DNA of 64,000 bases, from positions 1,433,501 to 1,497,500 of the forward strand of contig NC_070617.1 in NCBI RefSeq assembly GCF_027172205.1. The letters are read 5' to 3'. Source of the stretch: Podarcis raffonei. Its lineage: Eukaryota > Chordata > Lepidosauria > Squamata > Lacertidae. Within the stretch, counting starts at the first letter, position 1, and every line of letters starts with the position of its first letter. Below are positions 1 through 12,261 of this stretch, in pieces. Below the pieces are notes generated by a model, which was given only the letters and a program-made list of their open reading frames with translations, did not search any database and was not told the DNA's origin. Both the position numbers and the translations under genes were made by a program.

Positions 1-161
1 TGATAATAGTTGTGAAGACTAGGAGTATGCTCATCCCTGCAAGATTTGAGAACAGGGAGTCTGCAACCAGCTTGAGGCAGCCACACTAATGCCAGTATTC
101 CAAATAGAATAATCTTGGATGAAAACCATCCACTGAGAAACCATTTTATCAGTTCCCACAT
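1..161 (-). CDS. Partial V2R vomeronasal receptor, exon 1 (runs off left edge)
   Basis: Read on the minus strand, an ATG at 161 opens a frame without stops to the window edge. It begins MWELIKWF, has a hydrophobic signal-like run ending LALVWLPQAGC, and continues RLPVLKSCRDE and LHNYY. This lines up with the first exon of the complete V2R genes here, which read [10 protein letters not shown], then CSIRDPLP, then LHKYY. It is therefore a V2R first exon: signal peptide and start of the Venus-flytrap ligand-binding region of a class C GPCR used by vomeronasal sensory neurons. The signal segment is longer than in genes A and B, so the true start could be internal. The shared upstream TAATCA block lies 202-242 bp before this ATG, which supports a real 5' end. 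Whether the remaining exons are intact cannot be seen. Confidence 0.75.
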   Translation of the reverse strand, partial: MWELIKWFLSGWFSSKIILFGILALVWLPQAGCRLPVLKSCRDEHTPSLHNYY

Positions 162-362
162 TAGCATTTGACTGCCTGTTAGTTTCATCATCTGAGCAGA
201 ATAATCACTCAGTCAGCTGAGCTCAAAAGCCGGGACTTTGAAGAGTGCAGTTTATTAGCACTCAGATTGATGGCACAGCAGATGTTAATATCTAGTTTGA
301 GTCAGAATTTACTATTTTGCCAGTGGCCAATAGAATTTCCCATGATATTTGCAGAAGCGGTT

Positions 363-403
363 GTAATCACAGTTGATTTGATAATTACTGGGGAGTTAAT
401 CAC
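363..403 (-). promoter_or_regulatory. Conserved V2R upstream block (left-edge gene)
   Basis: Plus-strand text reads GTAATCACAGTTGATTTG, then ATAATTACTGGGG, then AGTTAATCAC. The three cores TAATCA, TAATTA and TAATCA recur with the same spacing upstream of the first exons of V2R genes A, B and C. Here the block is 202-242 bp before the ATG at 161. TAAT cores are homeodomain-type sites; the factor is not known. The function is inferred from recurrence and position only. Confidence 0.5.
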
Positions 404-1560
404 ATGTTTAGCATTTACTGTGCAGGTGCAGAAGAATATCCCCCCCCCGACATATCAGCAGAACTCAGTAGGCTTCACGGCCCTCCCCAGTGTGGCAACA
501 ATAAGCTCCAAAGCATCTACAAGGCCACCAAAAAAGAGAGGCATCAAGAAACAAACAAAGATGAACACAAAGTTGTGTTGGCCTTTCAGCCCTATGAAAT
601 GGCACAATTGTGGTCAGATTCCAGGAACAATCCTATCACTAATTCAGGATGATGGTAGTGATGATGATTTTATTGAATTTACATACCACCCTATACTTTG
701 GGGTCTCAGAGCTGTTCACAGAATATCAGGGCGGTTCACAGAATAATCTGGCATCAAATGGTAATGGTACCTTAAAAAGTATTCATTTCCTAATCTCAGT
801 GCATGGGGCCGTCAGATAATTGGGAACCATTGCATTTTCTCTGGTATTCAGGGCCCAAGAAAAGGAGACTTATTCCACAGATACATAGGCCAACCATTAA
901 ATTATGTTAATGACTAAATCCTGCTGTTGATTTTTTTTTTAAAAAAAAATTATATTCAGAATATAGTAACGTTCACCTCACCATCACTATTTCTTTTAAG
1001 ACAAATGTTTTTAAAATGTTTAAAAGCTTTTTTTGCGGCGGAGAACAATTCTGCTTTTCTTTCATGACACTAGACTTATTCTGGTGGTTGTAAAAATTAC
1101 GTTATGACAGACCCAATCCTGAGATATCAAAACACCAGGCCTGGTACAAAGGCAGTTTTCTAATTTAGCTGGGGTGTTTGGACAGCTCCAGCCAAAGATC
1201 TGGTGAGTCTTGCCCTAGTCCAATCAAGACATTATCTTTTTTCACCAATCATTTTTCTCCACTCAAATGTGGATGAACACAACGCACGCCAAGCACGCTG
1301 TCCTGAACTGCAGGTCCAAAGGAGGGGTTGAGCAAAGACATGAGAATGGCCAGATCCAATCCTTTATTAAAGGAAGGTGTAAACTAACAACAAAGCGTGC
1401 AGAGTCGCACAGTTCTTAAAGACACGGGGCAAGAATTATGGAATATTATTCCAATATGTGATCACAAGTGGAGAGACTTGTGGACACAGATGGGAGAATT
1501 TGCTATTACTCAGTCTGGAGAAATGGTGGAGAGAATTAATGGAGTAAATTTGATAATTAA
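404..1560. other. Non-coding upstream region of the left-edge V2R
   Basis: I see no exon or confident repeat here. Reading frames at 267-746 have no recognisable domain and lie 5' of a V2R start, so I treat them as chance. A T/A homopolymer run lies near 931-950. Confidence 0.4.
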
Positions 1561-1564
1561 AGTG

Positions 1565-1875
1565 GGGAAACACGGCTGACATTTGTCACAGCTAAAATGG
1601 CCGCTGTTTCTTTAATGCTTAAATAGCTGGATCAGTATGACTCAGCGGCCTGCACCAAGTTGTATATATAGAGTGAGAAATGGTAGTTTGGTTGCTGTTG
1701 TTTGGGTTGGTTGGTTGGTTAGTCTTGGTGTGTATAGTTGTTCAGTCGCTTTTGCACAAAGACTTTTAAGAATAAAACTCTGCAAGGATTTTCTTCTGGA
1801 CTCTTTTATGCCGACAAGGGTCTGAGGACCAGGCTGAGGAGACAAAGGGAGGTCAGAACCCTTTCCTCCTTTTTT
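1565..1875 (+). mobile_element. Possible retroviral-type LTR relic
   Basis: The segment has a TATATATAG box-like stretch near 1660, an AATAAA signal near 1770 followed by a short downstream region, and a GTCTGAGGACC-like end. That order resembles U3-R-U5 of a retroviral LTR. No internal retroviral genes or partner LTR were recognised. The boundaries are approximate and the call is weak. Confidence 0.25.
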
Positions 1876-2087
1876 GCATTTTACAAACACTGACAACATT
1901 TACCAATAATATTATTAATTTGGGAACTCCTCTTGGACTTTTCATGGGGAAAAGAAATGAATGACTTTGAGACACTTTGACTTAAAAGAAATATTATTTA
2001 ACAGAAAGTAGATAAGATGGTGTTATCTGGACTAAATGTCTTAATACCCCTCCCCCGCTTTTTCTGTAATCAACAGATGGAAAATCA

Positions 2088-2232
2088 TTAAGTTCTCCCC
2101 CCCTTTAATTGTTTCTTTTCTTTTCTCAATCATTTCTCTTCTTACTTTCCCGTCTTCTTTGTGCTTCTATCTCTTTCTCTTCTTCTGTCCTCTTTTTCTT
2201 TTTCTTGTCTCTCTCTTTCATTTTCTTCTCAC
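2088..2232. repeat. Pyrimidine-rich low-complexity tract
   Basis: The plus strand is almost wholly C and T (TTTCTTTTC, TCTCTTCTT and similar). It lies just beyond the stop of V2R gene A. Confidence 0.7.
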
Positions 2233-2398
2233 GATTGGGGCTGCAATAGTAGTGCAACTTAGCTGAGGATAAGTATATTTGGTTGGAATTGCATTGTGAG
2301 TTTCATGGATGACAAGGTGGATATTTAGCTATGACTAAATTTCCATTGCTTACAATGCGGTTAAATGATGAATAATGTTAATTGGGTGGAGTACCACA

Positions 2399-5300
2399 TT
2401 ACAATGATGATTTTTTCCTCTGTATTAGCTGCTCTCTGTTGTTCAACTCAGGCCTCACCATAATTATATAGCTTTTCGGGAAAAAGATACAAACCAGTAA
2501 GCCTGCACTGGAGGACAAGATTGAGAAGATCTCCACAGCCACCATGTATTTCCCCTTAGTACTCAGGTAGGTTGGAACAAAGGACAACCACACACTGCAA
2601 AAGACCAGCATACTGAAGGTGATAAACTTGGCTTCATTAAAACTGTCAGGCAAGTTCCTGGCTAGGAAAGCCACACTGAAGCTGACAATGGCTAGGAAGC
2701 CCAAGAAGCCCAGCACAGAGTAGAACATGAGAGGTGAACCTTCACTACATTGCAGTACAATTGCATCACGCATTGTGTGCATGTCCAAATATGGGAATGG
2801 AGGAGAGATTGACAACCCCACAGTACAAATAATGGCTTGAATCAGGCAGCAGGAAAGAACAATTGAGGTGGCCAGGTGTTTCCCCACCCATTTTCTCATT
2901 TTAGACCCTGGCTTGGTGGCCCGGAAAGCTATGACAACAATGATGGTTTTAGCCAGCACACTTGATACAGCCACAGTAAATATGAAGCCAAAAGCAAGTT
3001 GTTGGAGGAGGCAGGTTGCCTTCTCAGGTTGGCCAATGAAGAGCAAAGCACAAAGGAAGGAGAGCGTGAGGGAGATGAGGAGAGTGTAGGTGAGGCTCCG
3101 GTTGTTGGCTTTGACGATGGGAGTGTCCCTGTGCATAATGAAGATTCCCAGCACCAAAGCTGTGATGAACGACAAGGAAAGAGCAAGAAGAGCCAAACTG
3201 AGGCCCAATCTTTCCTCATAGGACAAGAAGGTTATATATTTTGGAATACATGAATCCTGGTCATTGTTTGGATATTGTCCATCTGGACATTGGAAGCAGG
3301 CATCCAGGTCTGAAAAAAGAAAACGTAGTTTTCAAACATGTTTCATTTTGTTGTACATGCTCTGATATTGGAAAAACCCCAATGAAGGCAAATAGGTCAA
3401 AACATGATACAGTACATTGCAGTCAAATGCTAAGAGCTCAGTGGCACAAGGAAATACCAGTGCTGCTTTTTGTCCATGATAAAATGGGAGTAATGCCTCT
3501 GCTGCCATCTTGCCTGGATGTATATATCAAAACATTTATTTTGTTTTAGTCAAGTGGCATAAAATGCAGCTGCTGTACTACTACTACTACTAATTTATTA
3601 TTTGTACCCCATCCATCTGGCTGGGCTCCCCAGCCACTCGGGGTGGCTTCCAACAAAGATCAAAAATACACTAAAATGTCACACATTAAAAACTTCCCGG
3701 AACAGGGCTGCCTTCAGGGCTGCCTACATCACACCTATCAGTCTGTATTCTCTTAACCATCACTTTGAGAACAAAGAAACCCAAAGGCAACTCCCTTCAA
3801 AATGGAGATTTGCAACCAAAAGCCTTTGTCACATGATCTAATGTTAATCACTCACATGTTAGCTGCTAGAGAACAACAACCAGTTAATTATCAACTCAGT
3901 TAAAGCTCAGAGAGAGCTCTTCTTACTGTTCTTCGGCTTCAATGGAATCTTTGAATTAAGCCCTTTCACCAATGCAAACAGGCAGTCCCATTTCAGTGGG
4001 AATTAAACCAAATCTGTATTACAACTCAAACGGAATGACCCTTTCCTCCACAAATCATTTCAGTTTGATGCTAGAATCATAGAATCACAGAGTTGGAAGA
4101 GACCACAAGGGCCATCGAGTCCAACCCCCTGCCAAGCAGGAAAAACCATCAGAGCACTCCTGACATATGGTTGTCAAGCCTCTGCTTAAAGACCTCCAAA
4201 GAAGGAGACTCCACCACACTCCTTGGCAGCAAATTCCACTGTCAAACAGCTCTTACTGTCAGGAAGTTCTTCCTAATGTTTAGGTGGAATCTTCTTTCTT
4301 GTAGTTTGGATCCATTGCTCCCTGTCCGCTTCTCTGGAGCAGCAGAAAACAACCTTTCTCCCTCCTCTATGTGACATCCTTTTATATATTTGAACATGGC
4401 TATCACATCACCCCTTAACCTCCTCTTCTCCAGGCTAAACATGCCCAGCTCCCTTAGCCGTTCCTCATAAGGCATCGTTTCCAGGCCTTTGACCATTTTG
4501 GTTGCCCTCCTCTGGACACGTTCCAGTTTGTCAGTGTCCTGTTTGAACTGTGGTGCCCAGAACTGGACACAGTACTCCAGGTGAGGTCTGACTAGAGCAG
4601 AATACAGTGGCACTATTACTTCCCTTGATCTAGATGCTATACTCCTATTGATGCAGCCCAGAATTGCATTGGCTTTTTTAGCTGCCGCGTCACACTGTTG
4701 GCTCATGTCAAGTTTGTGGTCAACCAAGACTCCTAGATCCTTTTCACATGTACTGCTCTCAAGCCAGGTGTCACCCATCTTGTATTTGTGCCTCTCATTT
4801 TTTTTGCCCAAGTGCAATACTTTACATTTCTCCCTGTTAAAATTCATCTTGTTTGTTTTGGCCCAGTTCTCTAATCTGTCAAGGTCGTTTTGAAGTGTGA
4901 TCCTGTCCTCTGGGGTGTTAGCCACCAAACTAGTTTATTCCAAAAGGACTTTGTTTTCATATATCCATTCACTTCAAACTGATCAATATTAGCATCTCCA
5001 ATAAAAATTGCCTATTCATTCTTCCTGAAATAATACAAGAACTGAAAAAACTGTTAACCTTCAGAATTCATTTTTTTCTGAGCTTTGTTATATAGTTCTA
5101 ATCCAAAAATCTGTAGGAAAATATATGGAAAACTGAACTACAAACGTTTTTTAGAATCATTAGACAAATGAGTGTCAGCCCGACATGCATTAAGTGGACT
5201 ACATGCAATACTTCTGAGAACTTGATACATTATCATGCTTACCCTTCTGGTCGGAGATCTTTCCTTCTGGACATGGAAGGCAATCATAGCAGCAAGATGG

Positions 5301-8300
5301 CTTCCCCTCCTTCTTGCCCTTTCTATAACCTGGATGACAATTGTCATTGCACAGAGAAATGGGAAGCGACTGTCCATAAAAGAAAGCACAGAATATTTTA
5401 ACATTCAAAAAATAGCTTTAGATAGTTTGTGTGATATAGTAAAAGCTATGGTTTTCCCAGTAGTGATGTATGGAAGTGAGAGCTGGACCATCAAGAAGGC
5501 TGATCACTGAAGAATTGATGCTTTTGAATTCTGGTGCTGGAGGAGACTCTTGAGAGTCCCATGGACTGCAAGAAGACCAAACCTATCCATTCTGAAGGAA
5601 ATCAGCCCTGAGTGCTCACTGGAAGGACAGATCCTGAAGTTGAGGCTCCAAAACTTTGGCCACCTCACGAGAAGAGAAGACTCCCTGGAAAAGACCCTGA
5701 TGTTGGGAAAGATGGAGGGCACAAGGAGAAGGGGACGACAGAGGATGAGATGGTGGGACAGTGTTCTCAAAGCTACCAGCATGAGTTTGACCAAACTGCG
5801 GGAGGCAGTGGAAGACAGGAGTGCCTGGCGTACTCTGGTCCATGGGGTCACGAAGAGTCGGACATGACTAAGCGACTAAACAGCAACAAATGATATAGTT
5901 TAATCTACAGCTGAGAACGAGATTGATGTTGGCATGGCATAATAAATCTGCCTGAGTCTTAGGAGTTACTTTCTATGCAGTAGGACTGATTGAACTTCCA
6001 CCTTGGTTGTGCTTAAGATAAACGAGCCTCATCTAGCTGACATGAGAAAGAGAAGAAGAAGAGGAAGAAGAGTTTGGATTTGACATCCCGCTTTATCACT
6101 ATCCGAAGGAGTCTCAAAGCGGCTAACATTCTCCTTCCCTTCCTCCCCCACAACAAACACTCTGTGAGGTGAGTGGGGCTGAAGAGACTTCAAAGAAGTG
6201 TGAATAGCCCAAGGTCACCCAGCAGCTGCATGTTGAGGAGCAGGGAATCGAACCTGGTTCACCAGATTACGAGTCCACCACTCTTAACCACTACACTACA
6301 CTGCCTCTCAAAGAGGCAAAGTTGGTTCCAATTCTGAAGAATAAACCGCTTTTTAAACTTTGGGGAAATAATGGGCACCATCTGAAAAGTTTCATGGATC
6401 CTTACCTGGTAAGAGATATTAGGCCATACAATGGCATCCTCATCAATAGTGAATGCTTGGGGAGCATCTGGGTCTATGCTTCCAACTCTGACTCTAAGAA
6501 AAGATTGATTTGGGAATGTGACCCAATTTATAATATCAAATCCAGATTGTAAGGCCCCATGTTGATCAAATGAAACCTTTTCCCCAGCACTGTTGTTAAA
6601 TGAAACATTTCGTAGAAAACGTTGGAGCTAAAGGGAAGAGTTAAAGAGAGAGAGAGAGAGAGAGCTTAAGAGAGAAGCAAGGCAATAATACAACACACTT
6701 CAAACTAGGATTAATGGGCTCTTTAAATGATCAGTACAAGATGTGGCAGTTCATTGTTTCAAGCAGGAAGCCACTGATGTTCTCCTCTTTGGTACTATGG
6801 GCTCAAGCAGGGCAAACCCCCTTGTTCCACCATGTTCTTTGTCTTCTGGAGCAACTCCATATAATTATTATTACTGAGCATGCTTCGGTTTGTGTGGGGT
6901 TGCTTTCTTATACTATTAGAAATATGTGCTTTTTCTGCGTATTGTGGAGTTCACCAACATGAAAAACAAACTTTAGCCACAGTGACATTAACCAAAAAGT
7001 ATGAAGGTGCAAAGACCAGCTTGCTCATTGGGCACTTATGACCCCCAAAAATGTCTCCTGGAACACGGCAGGCTGGTTCACCTACGTGCCCAGAAGTCTG
7101 GATAACTATTTCATCAAGCATTTGACTTTATCGTGCTCCAAGAAACTTGGATGGCCAAATATCTAGTAAAAGGGAGATACTGTGCATTCAAATTAGAGGC
7201 CACTGCACGTCTTGGTCCTTAAAGAAAGAAGGGTTGCTAAACCAGTGTTTAATGTGTTTACTGTGAGCAAGAAACACCAGAAAACAAGTTGAAAAATGGA
7301 TCAGTGAGAAACTGAAAGTTTGCAGCTGCCCTAAATCCAGACTTGGCACAGAGAGGGACCACACTTCTCTTTGCATTTTACCTGCCATTGCAGTTTGATG
7401 AGAAACTTCTTTCTCTGTCCTCCTGCAACTGCTTTCTTTTTGAAATTGGAGAAATCCATGGATTGCAGGGCATGAACTATAGCAAAAACAGCCAGGTAGA
7501 TGTTGTAACTGTGAGCAGTTGCACTCATTTCAAAAAGTGATGCTGGAAGAGTGTCTAGCTTCTCGTTTCCTGTGCAGAATTCCTCATTTGCCATGTCTAC
7601 TTTGGTGTCAGGGAGAAGACAGTTAAATGTATGTTCCCAGAATACTCTAAGAAATTTGTCTTCTTTTTCTGAAATGGGGTTCCTGTTCTGAATAAATTTA
7701 TGGAATCCTAACACCCCTTTAGAGTGAACTGCAAAAGACAGAGCACCATGGATGAAGTCTATATCCCACTGTCTTTGCAAATGAAATGATGTGAAATCCA
7801 TTTGAGCTGTCATAACCAGGAGTTTGGTATTCTTTAGGCCACTACTAAATTCCCAAAACTGGATCAATGTCCTCAGGACAAGCATGGTCTGAATTTCACC
7901 ATGCACAACCACCACACTGGCAGTGCTCGCCATGATTCCCACAGTCATGTTGATCCCCTTGCCCACAATTTCAGCATAAGCACTGGAGGATCCTTGTTTT
8001 GGTAAACTTTCTACGAAGGCAAAGCAGATGCCTTTTTGGGAGAAGATGGGAAGCACGTTCTGCACAAACCTCTCTCCGTTGTCATCATCCAGATAAACCA
8101 CCCCAATCCATGTCCACCTGAAATGAAGAAGTAGCTGGAGAATCCCCATATATTGGTGAGTCCCATTTGGGAACATCTGTTGGATGAAAGCACCTTGGTT
8201 TTCAGTATCCAGGACTGGTGCAGAACCATATGCAAGCTGAAGACACATTAAAATAAAAGAGTACGTTCTCATATTATCATGTTCTTGTAGGTTGATGTGT

Positions 8301-10437
8301 GTATCTCTGGCAAGACAGCCACTGTACTACCAAATCATAATGCTTCCCACAAAATATCACCTGAGAAGCATCAACATTTTCTTTTGAACCTTCTGCCAAT
8401 CTAACCTCATCTTAAACTCTGATGGTAGCATTAAAAGGTAAAGATAAAGAGACCCCTGACCATTAGGTCCAGTCGTGACCGACTCTGGGGTTGCAGCACT
8501 CATCTTGCTTCATTGGCCAAGGGAGTTGGCGTACAGCTTCCGAGTCATGTGGCCAGCATGACTAAGCCGCTTCTGGCGAACCAGAGCAGCTCACGGAAAT
8601 GCCGTTTACCTTCCCGCCGGAGCGATACCTATTGATCTACTTGCACTTTGACGTGATTTCGAACTGCTAGGTTGGCAGGAGCTGGGACTGAACAACGGGA
8701 ACTAACCCCATCGCGGGGATTCAAACCGCTGACCTTCTGATCGGCAAGACCTAGGCTCTGTGGTTTAACCCACAGTGCCACCCGCGTCCCTGATGGTAGC
8801 ATTGATCAATGCCAAATAGCGATTTCTATTTCAGAGCCTATATACACTGTACTTTTATCTTAAATAATAATAATAAAATAATCCCAGTCTTCAGATGGCG
8901 CTGAGTGTCTTTACCTTTGGGTCACTACAAACAATAGCACTTCCTCCCACCATACGTTGGTGGCACAGCTGTAGCACACTCAGGTGGATTTTGAGAGGGC
9001 CTTTTTTGCCACAACCCAAGGGGCATGCTGAAGGCCACTCAAAGGACAAGAGAAACATGAAGTCCTGTTGCATGAGCAGCAAACCTCTTTATGCCAAATG
9101 GATCTGAGATAATGTAGACATTCTCCCCATAGTCAAGTTTCCCTGCAAGGCTTCCAGTGTGATTTCAGCCACATCCATTATAACCTCCAAACCACATCTA
9201 TAAAGTAAGAGAAGCACCACATGGTTTGCTCATATATCCTGCTCATGAGCAAAGCTTACCTGTGGCATCTTGTAGTTGCTCAAGATGGTTGCCATATGGA
9301 GGCAGATGTTGGAATTAGGTCCCCCGATGACTGCTACTGGGTTGCTCTGGGTGTCACACTTGTAGTTTGGGATTAATCTTTCCTGAGTCGAGAGAAGTTC
9401 CATTGAAGCTTGATAGGTTGCGCTTGCACTGAACTGGCTATTATAGATCTGGAAGCCCAGAGTGATGTTGGGTAAGAGTCGAGGGTTTAAATTGATTTCC
9501 CTTACAGCAAATGCCAAGGCCACGATGTGCTGGTAGAGCTGGGTCAGTACCCTGTAAGGAGAGTTACATGCCACAAAATGGTGCATCTGCTGCAGATTAT
9601 ATTGGCCACATTTCAATACAATGTGGCATTTCATCAAGCTATGTATTACAGCTCATATACAGGAAAGAGTCAGTTGACTGTGGTCATGCATCCACTGGCA
9701 ATTTATCTCCTTTACTCTTCTCAATATGCATCTAATAATGGCACTTGGTAGAGGCTAAAGAAGGCCAAGGTAGAATAGAAATTTGGGAGGCTTTGTATTG
9801 CTTAAATCAGGTCTATTCCAATTTTTGAAATCATCAGATACCATAAATTTAACAAAAGAAGATATACTGAAAGTACCAGGATGATAATCCAGGATGGTAA
9901 TAATTGCCTTTAAATTGTTATCCAATCTAGAATATCTGACAGACAATGCAGTTTAAAATATCATGCCCCTACAATTTAATAGGCTGTTCCAGGCAGTTAC
10001 AGGCAGTTAGTAAAGAAGTGCAAATATAGGACTGACCCAATTCTTGAGGAGGACAGTTATTGCACTTTGTATTATATACAACAAGTTATAGCAGATAAGG
10101 AAATAGATTACCCCACAGCAGACAATTCGAAAGAAGATTATGGTGAATGTAAATGCTTATCCACAAAGCCATGCTTGCAATAATTTTATCAGAACAGGTA
10201 CATTTTATAAACTCCTTACATGATATCACCAAAGAGCTCAGTAGAGGGAGGTTTTTCAAATGTCATTGGACTTGAAAACACAAAGTTTTGCGAAGAAATG
10301 CCAGCGATATTGAGATCTCCAGGATGATAATACTTGTGGAGAATAGGAAGAGGGTCCCTGATACTACATTTAGCATTTGGAAGCTTGCACACTGCTTGAG
10401 GCAATAGCACAAATATTAGCACAACTAACACCATCAT
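2399..10437 (-). CDS. V2R vomeronasal receptor A (class C GPCR), six exons, intact
   Basis: A pheromone/chemosignal receptor of the V2R family, expected in the membrane of vomeronasal sensory neurons. Exons, in transcript order: 10437-10220, 9551-9260, 8236-7382, 6627-6406, 5369-5243, 3309-2399. Every boundary has AG/GT and the phases match, giving 2625 nt or 874 residues with no internal stop. Residues 1 to about 18 are a signal peptide (LLPQAVC). Exons 1-4 form the Venus-flytrap domain (exon 2 [15 protein letters not shown]; exon 3 [16 protein letters not shown]). Exon 5 and the start of exon 6 carry the nine-cysteine NCD3G domain ([14 protein letters not shown], then CFQC). Exon 6 holds seven helices with [27 protein letters not shown] and [10 protein letters not shown]. 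The third helix-side loop reads QCSEGS where genes B and C have ECNEGS. Introns contain CR1, L2, BovB and SINE insertions. It is divergent to gene B. Family assignment is secure; the ligand is unknown. Confidence 0.93.
3583..3750 (-). mobile_element. L2-type LINE 3' end fragment
   Basis: A simple (ACT)n tail is followed by the 3' UTR shared by the L2-like copies in this window (ATCTGGCTGGGCTCCCC, then GGGCTGCCTTCAG). It lies in intron 5 of V2R gene A. Confidence 0.65.
4073..4935 (-). mobile_element. CR1 LINE, 3' part of ORF2
   Basis: The 3' end has the CR1 hallmark AGAATCATAGAATCA followed by GAGTTGGAAGAGACC. The minus-strand frame 4928-4242 encodes the end of the CR1 reverse transcriptase: [38 protein letters not shown] and [14 protein letters not shown]. 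It is 5'-truncated and sits in intron 5 of V2R gene A. Confidence 0.9.
5441..5890 (+). mobile_element. BovB (RTE) LINE 3' end, with target-site duplication
   Basis: The translated plus strand reads [20 protein letters not shown], then [30 protein letters not shown] and [12 protein letters not shown], the C-terminus of BovB ORF2. A stop interrupts the frame at the KKADH position. The 9-bp sequence TGATATAGT flanks it at 5432-5440 and 5891-5899, so it is a 5'-truncated insertion in intron 4 of V2R gene A. Confidence 0.92.
6026..6312 (-). mobile_element. CORE-type tRNA-derived SINE
   Basis: The minus strand carries a tRNA-like head (TAGTGGTTAAGAG A box; GGTTCGATTCC B box), a core with GGGTGACCTTGGGC, and a 3' end rich in CTT. 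Two further copies lie at 28940 and 37193. It is in intron 4 of V2R gene A. Confidence 0.8.
6641..6664. repeat. (AG)n microsatellite
   Basis: A dinucleotide run lies 14 bases before the exon 4 acceptor of V2R gene A, on the intron side, where it reads as a pyrimidine-rich CT tract. Confidence 0.85.
8433..8790 (-). mobile_element. Sauria SINE, near full length
   Basis: On the minus strand it starts GGACGCGGGTGGCACTGTGG with a tRNA-like head and ends in a region ending TTTACCTTTT, as in the squamate Sauria SINE whose tail is related to BovB. TGATGGTAGCATT flanks it at 8420-8432 and 8791-8803. It lies in intron 2 of V2R gene A. Confidence 0.9.
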
Positions 10438-10696
10438 TTTCTATTAAAATCTGATTTCTAGAAAGAATTTCACCTATTCCAGCATTGCTGTTCAAGGAGC
10501 TGTGAATCCTGGAATTAGATTCAAATGGCTGCTTATTCAGCAGATGTGATGATTTGCATCTCAGAATGATGGATTTCTGCCTGTCTCTTTCTCTTTTCTG
10601 AATGGTGCAAAGGGATATGGATGGTTTATTCAGTGCCAACAGACAGTTTTGCTCATGGCCATGGGCACTCCTCAGGAACTTTGAAAACAAGGAGAA

Positions 10697-10722
10697 TTAA
10701 TCATAGTTAATTTGATAATTAC
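10697..10722 (-). promoter_or_regulatory. Conserved V2R upstream block (gene A, proximal copy)
   Basis: Plus strand TTAATCATAGTTAATTTG then ATAATTAC matches the left-edge block over TAATCA...TAATTA, 260-285 bp before the gene A ATG. The third core is not clear in this copy. Confidence 0.45.
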
Positions 10723-11075
10723 AGAACTGCAGTTTCTCCATGACTGCAGATAATTATTCAGAACTGCAGTTTCTCCATGAAAATGTTCAGTTGATCATGC
10801 CTAATTGGATATAATGCCTACTAAATTGAAAGGGACTTAAATGATTCATACTTTGTCACCTTGATTTCCATGGGACCTAATTTCAACTCACTTGGTATGG
10901 AATTGATTCAAGCAAATATTATGCAGTGTGAAGTTGCAGCAAACAGACTGATGAAGTTGTGTCTGTTTCTAGCCTTAGTTCTAAGTGGCACAGGAAATAA
11001 TACAAACCTATATGTCACTGTTGGTTTGTAATTTTGCTAGTGCCCACTACAGGTCAACAGGGAATTGGAGAAAGT

Positions 11076-11116
11076 GTAATCACAGTTAACCTGGTAATTA
11101 GAGGGGAAATAATCAC
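11076..11116 (-). promoter_or_regulatory. Conserved V2R upstream block (gene A, distal copy)
   Basis: Plus strand GTAATCACAGTTAACC, TGGTAATTAGAGGGG, AAATAATCAC. All three cores and the spacing match the left-edge block. It lies 639-679 bp before the gene A ATG, so gene A has two copies. Confidence 0.5.
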
Positions 11117-11640
11117 TACTCAGACTTCTAGGTTCTCTGAGACATGAAAAAGAAAACATGTTTAACTCAGCATAATTTTCTTGTCTGTAAGAAAAATGAG
11201 TCTTTCAAATAAAAATCATTGTGCAATATATTTATATGTAGAACTGTGTGAAAACCTTTTTTTTAAAGCAGTTGTCCAACATAAAGCAGTCTCCCTTCTG
11301 TTTTCATCTAAAAGGGGGCATACACCTCCCCAAACATGTTATTTCATATGTGTGATCACTATGTCTGCCAAAATGAAACATTTTTACAAAGTTTCCCATA
11401 TGATGGAAACATCAAAGGCAAGCAAAACTTGCAGGTGTAGTTTTGTGAGTTACTGGCCAAGCTCCTTATCCAGGTGAATTATTTTACAAAGGCTAGATAG
11501 TCACATTGTTTTCTGAGGTGGACATTTAAGTACTAAAATTTTGCTCTTGCCTATATTCTGTATGATTTTTTTCATAGCAGAAATGTATTGGTAGTATTGA
11601 AGTTTCCTTAGAATCAGATAATTGTAGGTGTGCTGGTCCC

Positions 11641-11650
11641 GGGGGGGGGG
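11641..11650. repeat. Poly-G run
   Basis: A run of ten G at the edge of the GC-rich repeat unit that follows. Confidence 0.8.
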
Positions 11651-12227
11651 TGTTACTGTACGGCGTGGTCTGAGTCTGGTCCTGGGTCAAGGGTCTGGAG
11701 GCTGTCCGTCAAGGGCGAAGCGAGGTGCAAGGCAAGGAGCCGGGCGTGGTCAAGAACTTCAGAAGAGCAGGTCAGGGTGCTGGCAGGAACAGGTTTCCAG
11801 CGATGTTGCTCCCGCAACCTGGAACTGGGCTGACTGGCCTTTATCTCCTCTGGGGCCTAGAGTGGTCCCGGCCCACAGGTGACTTGGCCTTAAGACGAGC
11901 ACTCCTCCTGAGAGAACTTAGTTCCCTCTGCCTCTCTGCCCTGAGCCTCTGCAGCTCAGGAGAGGCTGGAGGGTTACCGGACCCAGAGGCAACCTCACCT
12001 TCCCCTGACGGGGCTGAGAGTGGAGCACCTGCAGGCAATGGGTTCTCCATCGCCTCAGGAGCCAGAGCAGACTCAGCTGGTGCCTGCACCTGAGGATCCA
12101 GCGCAGGTGAGGACCCTTCAGGCTCATGCCCCAGCCCCGGCTCAGCTGGTTCTGGAGGCGGGGAATCCTGTGCAGGCTGGGATTCCTCCAATTCAGCCTC
12201 TGAATCAGATTCCCAGGCCATCACAGT
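11651..12227 (-). mobile_element. GC-rich repeat, possible solo LTR
   Basis: Read on the minus strand it begins TGTGATGGCC and ends GTACAGTAACA, an LTR-like TG...CA frame. It is GC-rich and its minus strand encodes an acidic, proline-rich stretch. No clear target-site duplication or partner LTR was found. The family is unknown; it is treated as a fossil. Confidence 0.3.
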
Positions 12228-12261
12228 AGGGTTGGGAGGGAATATGCAGGAAGATGCAACT

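Noticed and set aside
267-746. 159-residue frame upstream of the left-edge V2R
   Set aside because: It runs over the conserved upstream block and has no domain; probably chance.
7343-7540. Plus-strand frame over V2R gene A exon 3
   Set aside because: It is the antisense shadow of the real exon.
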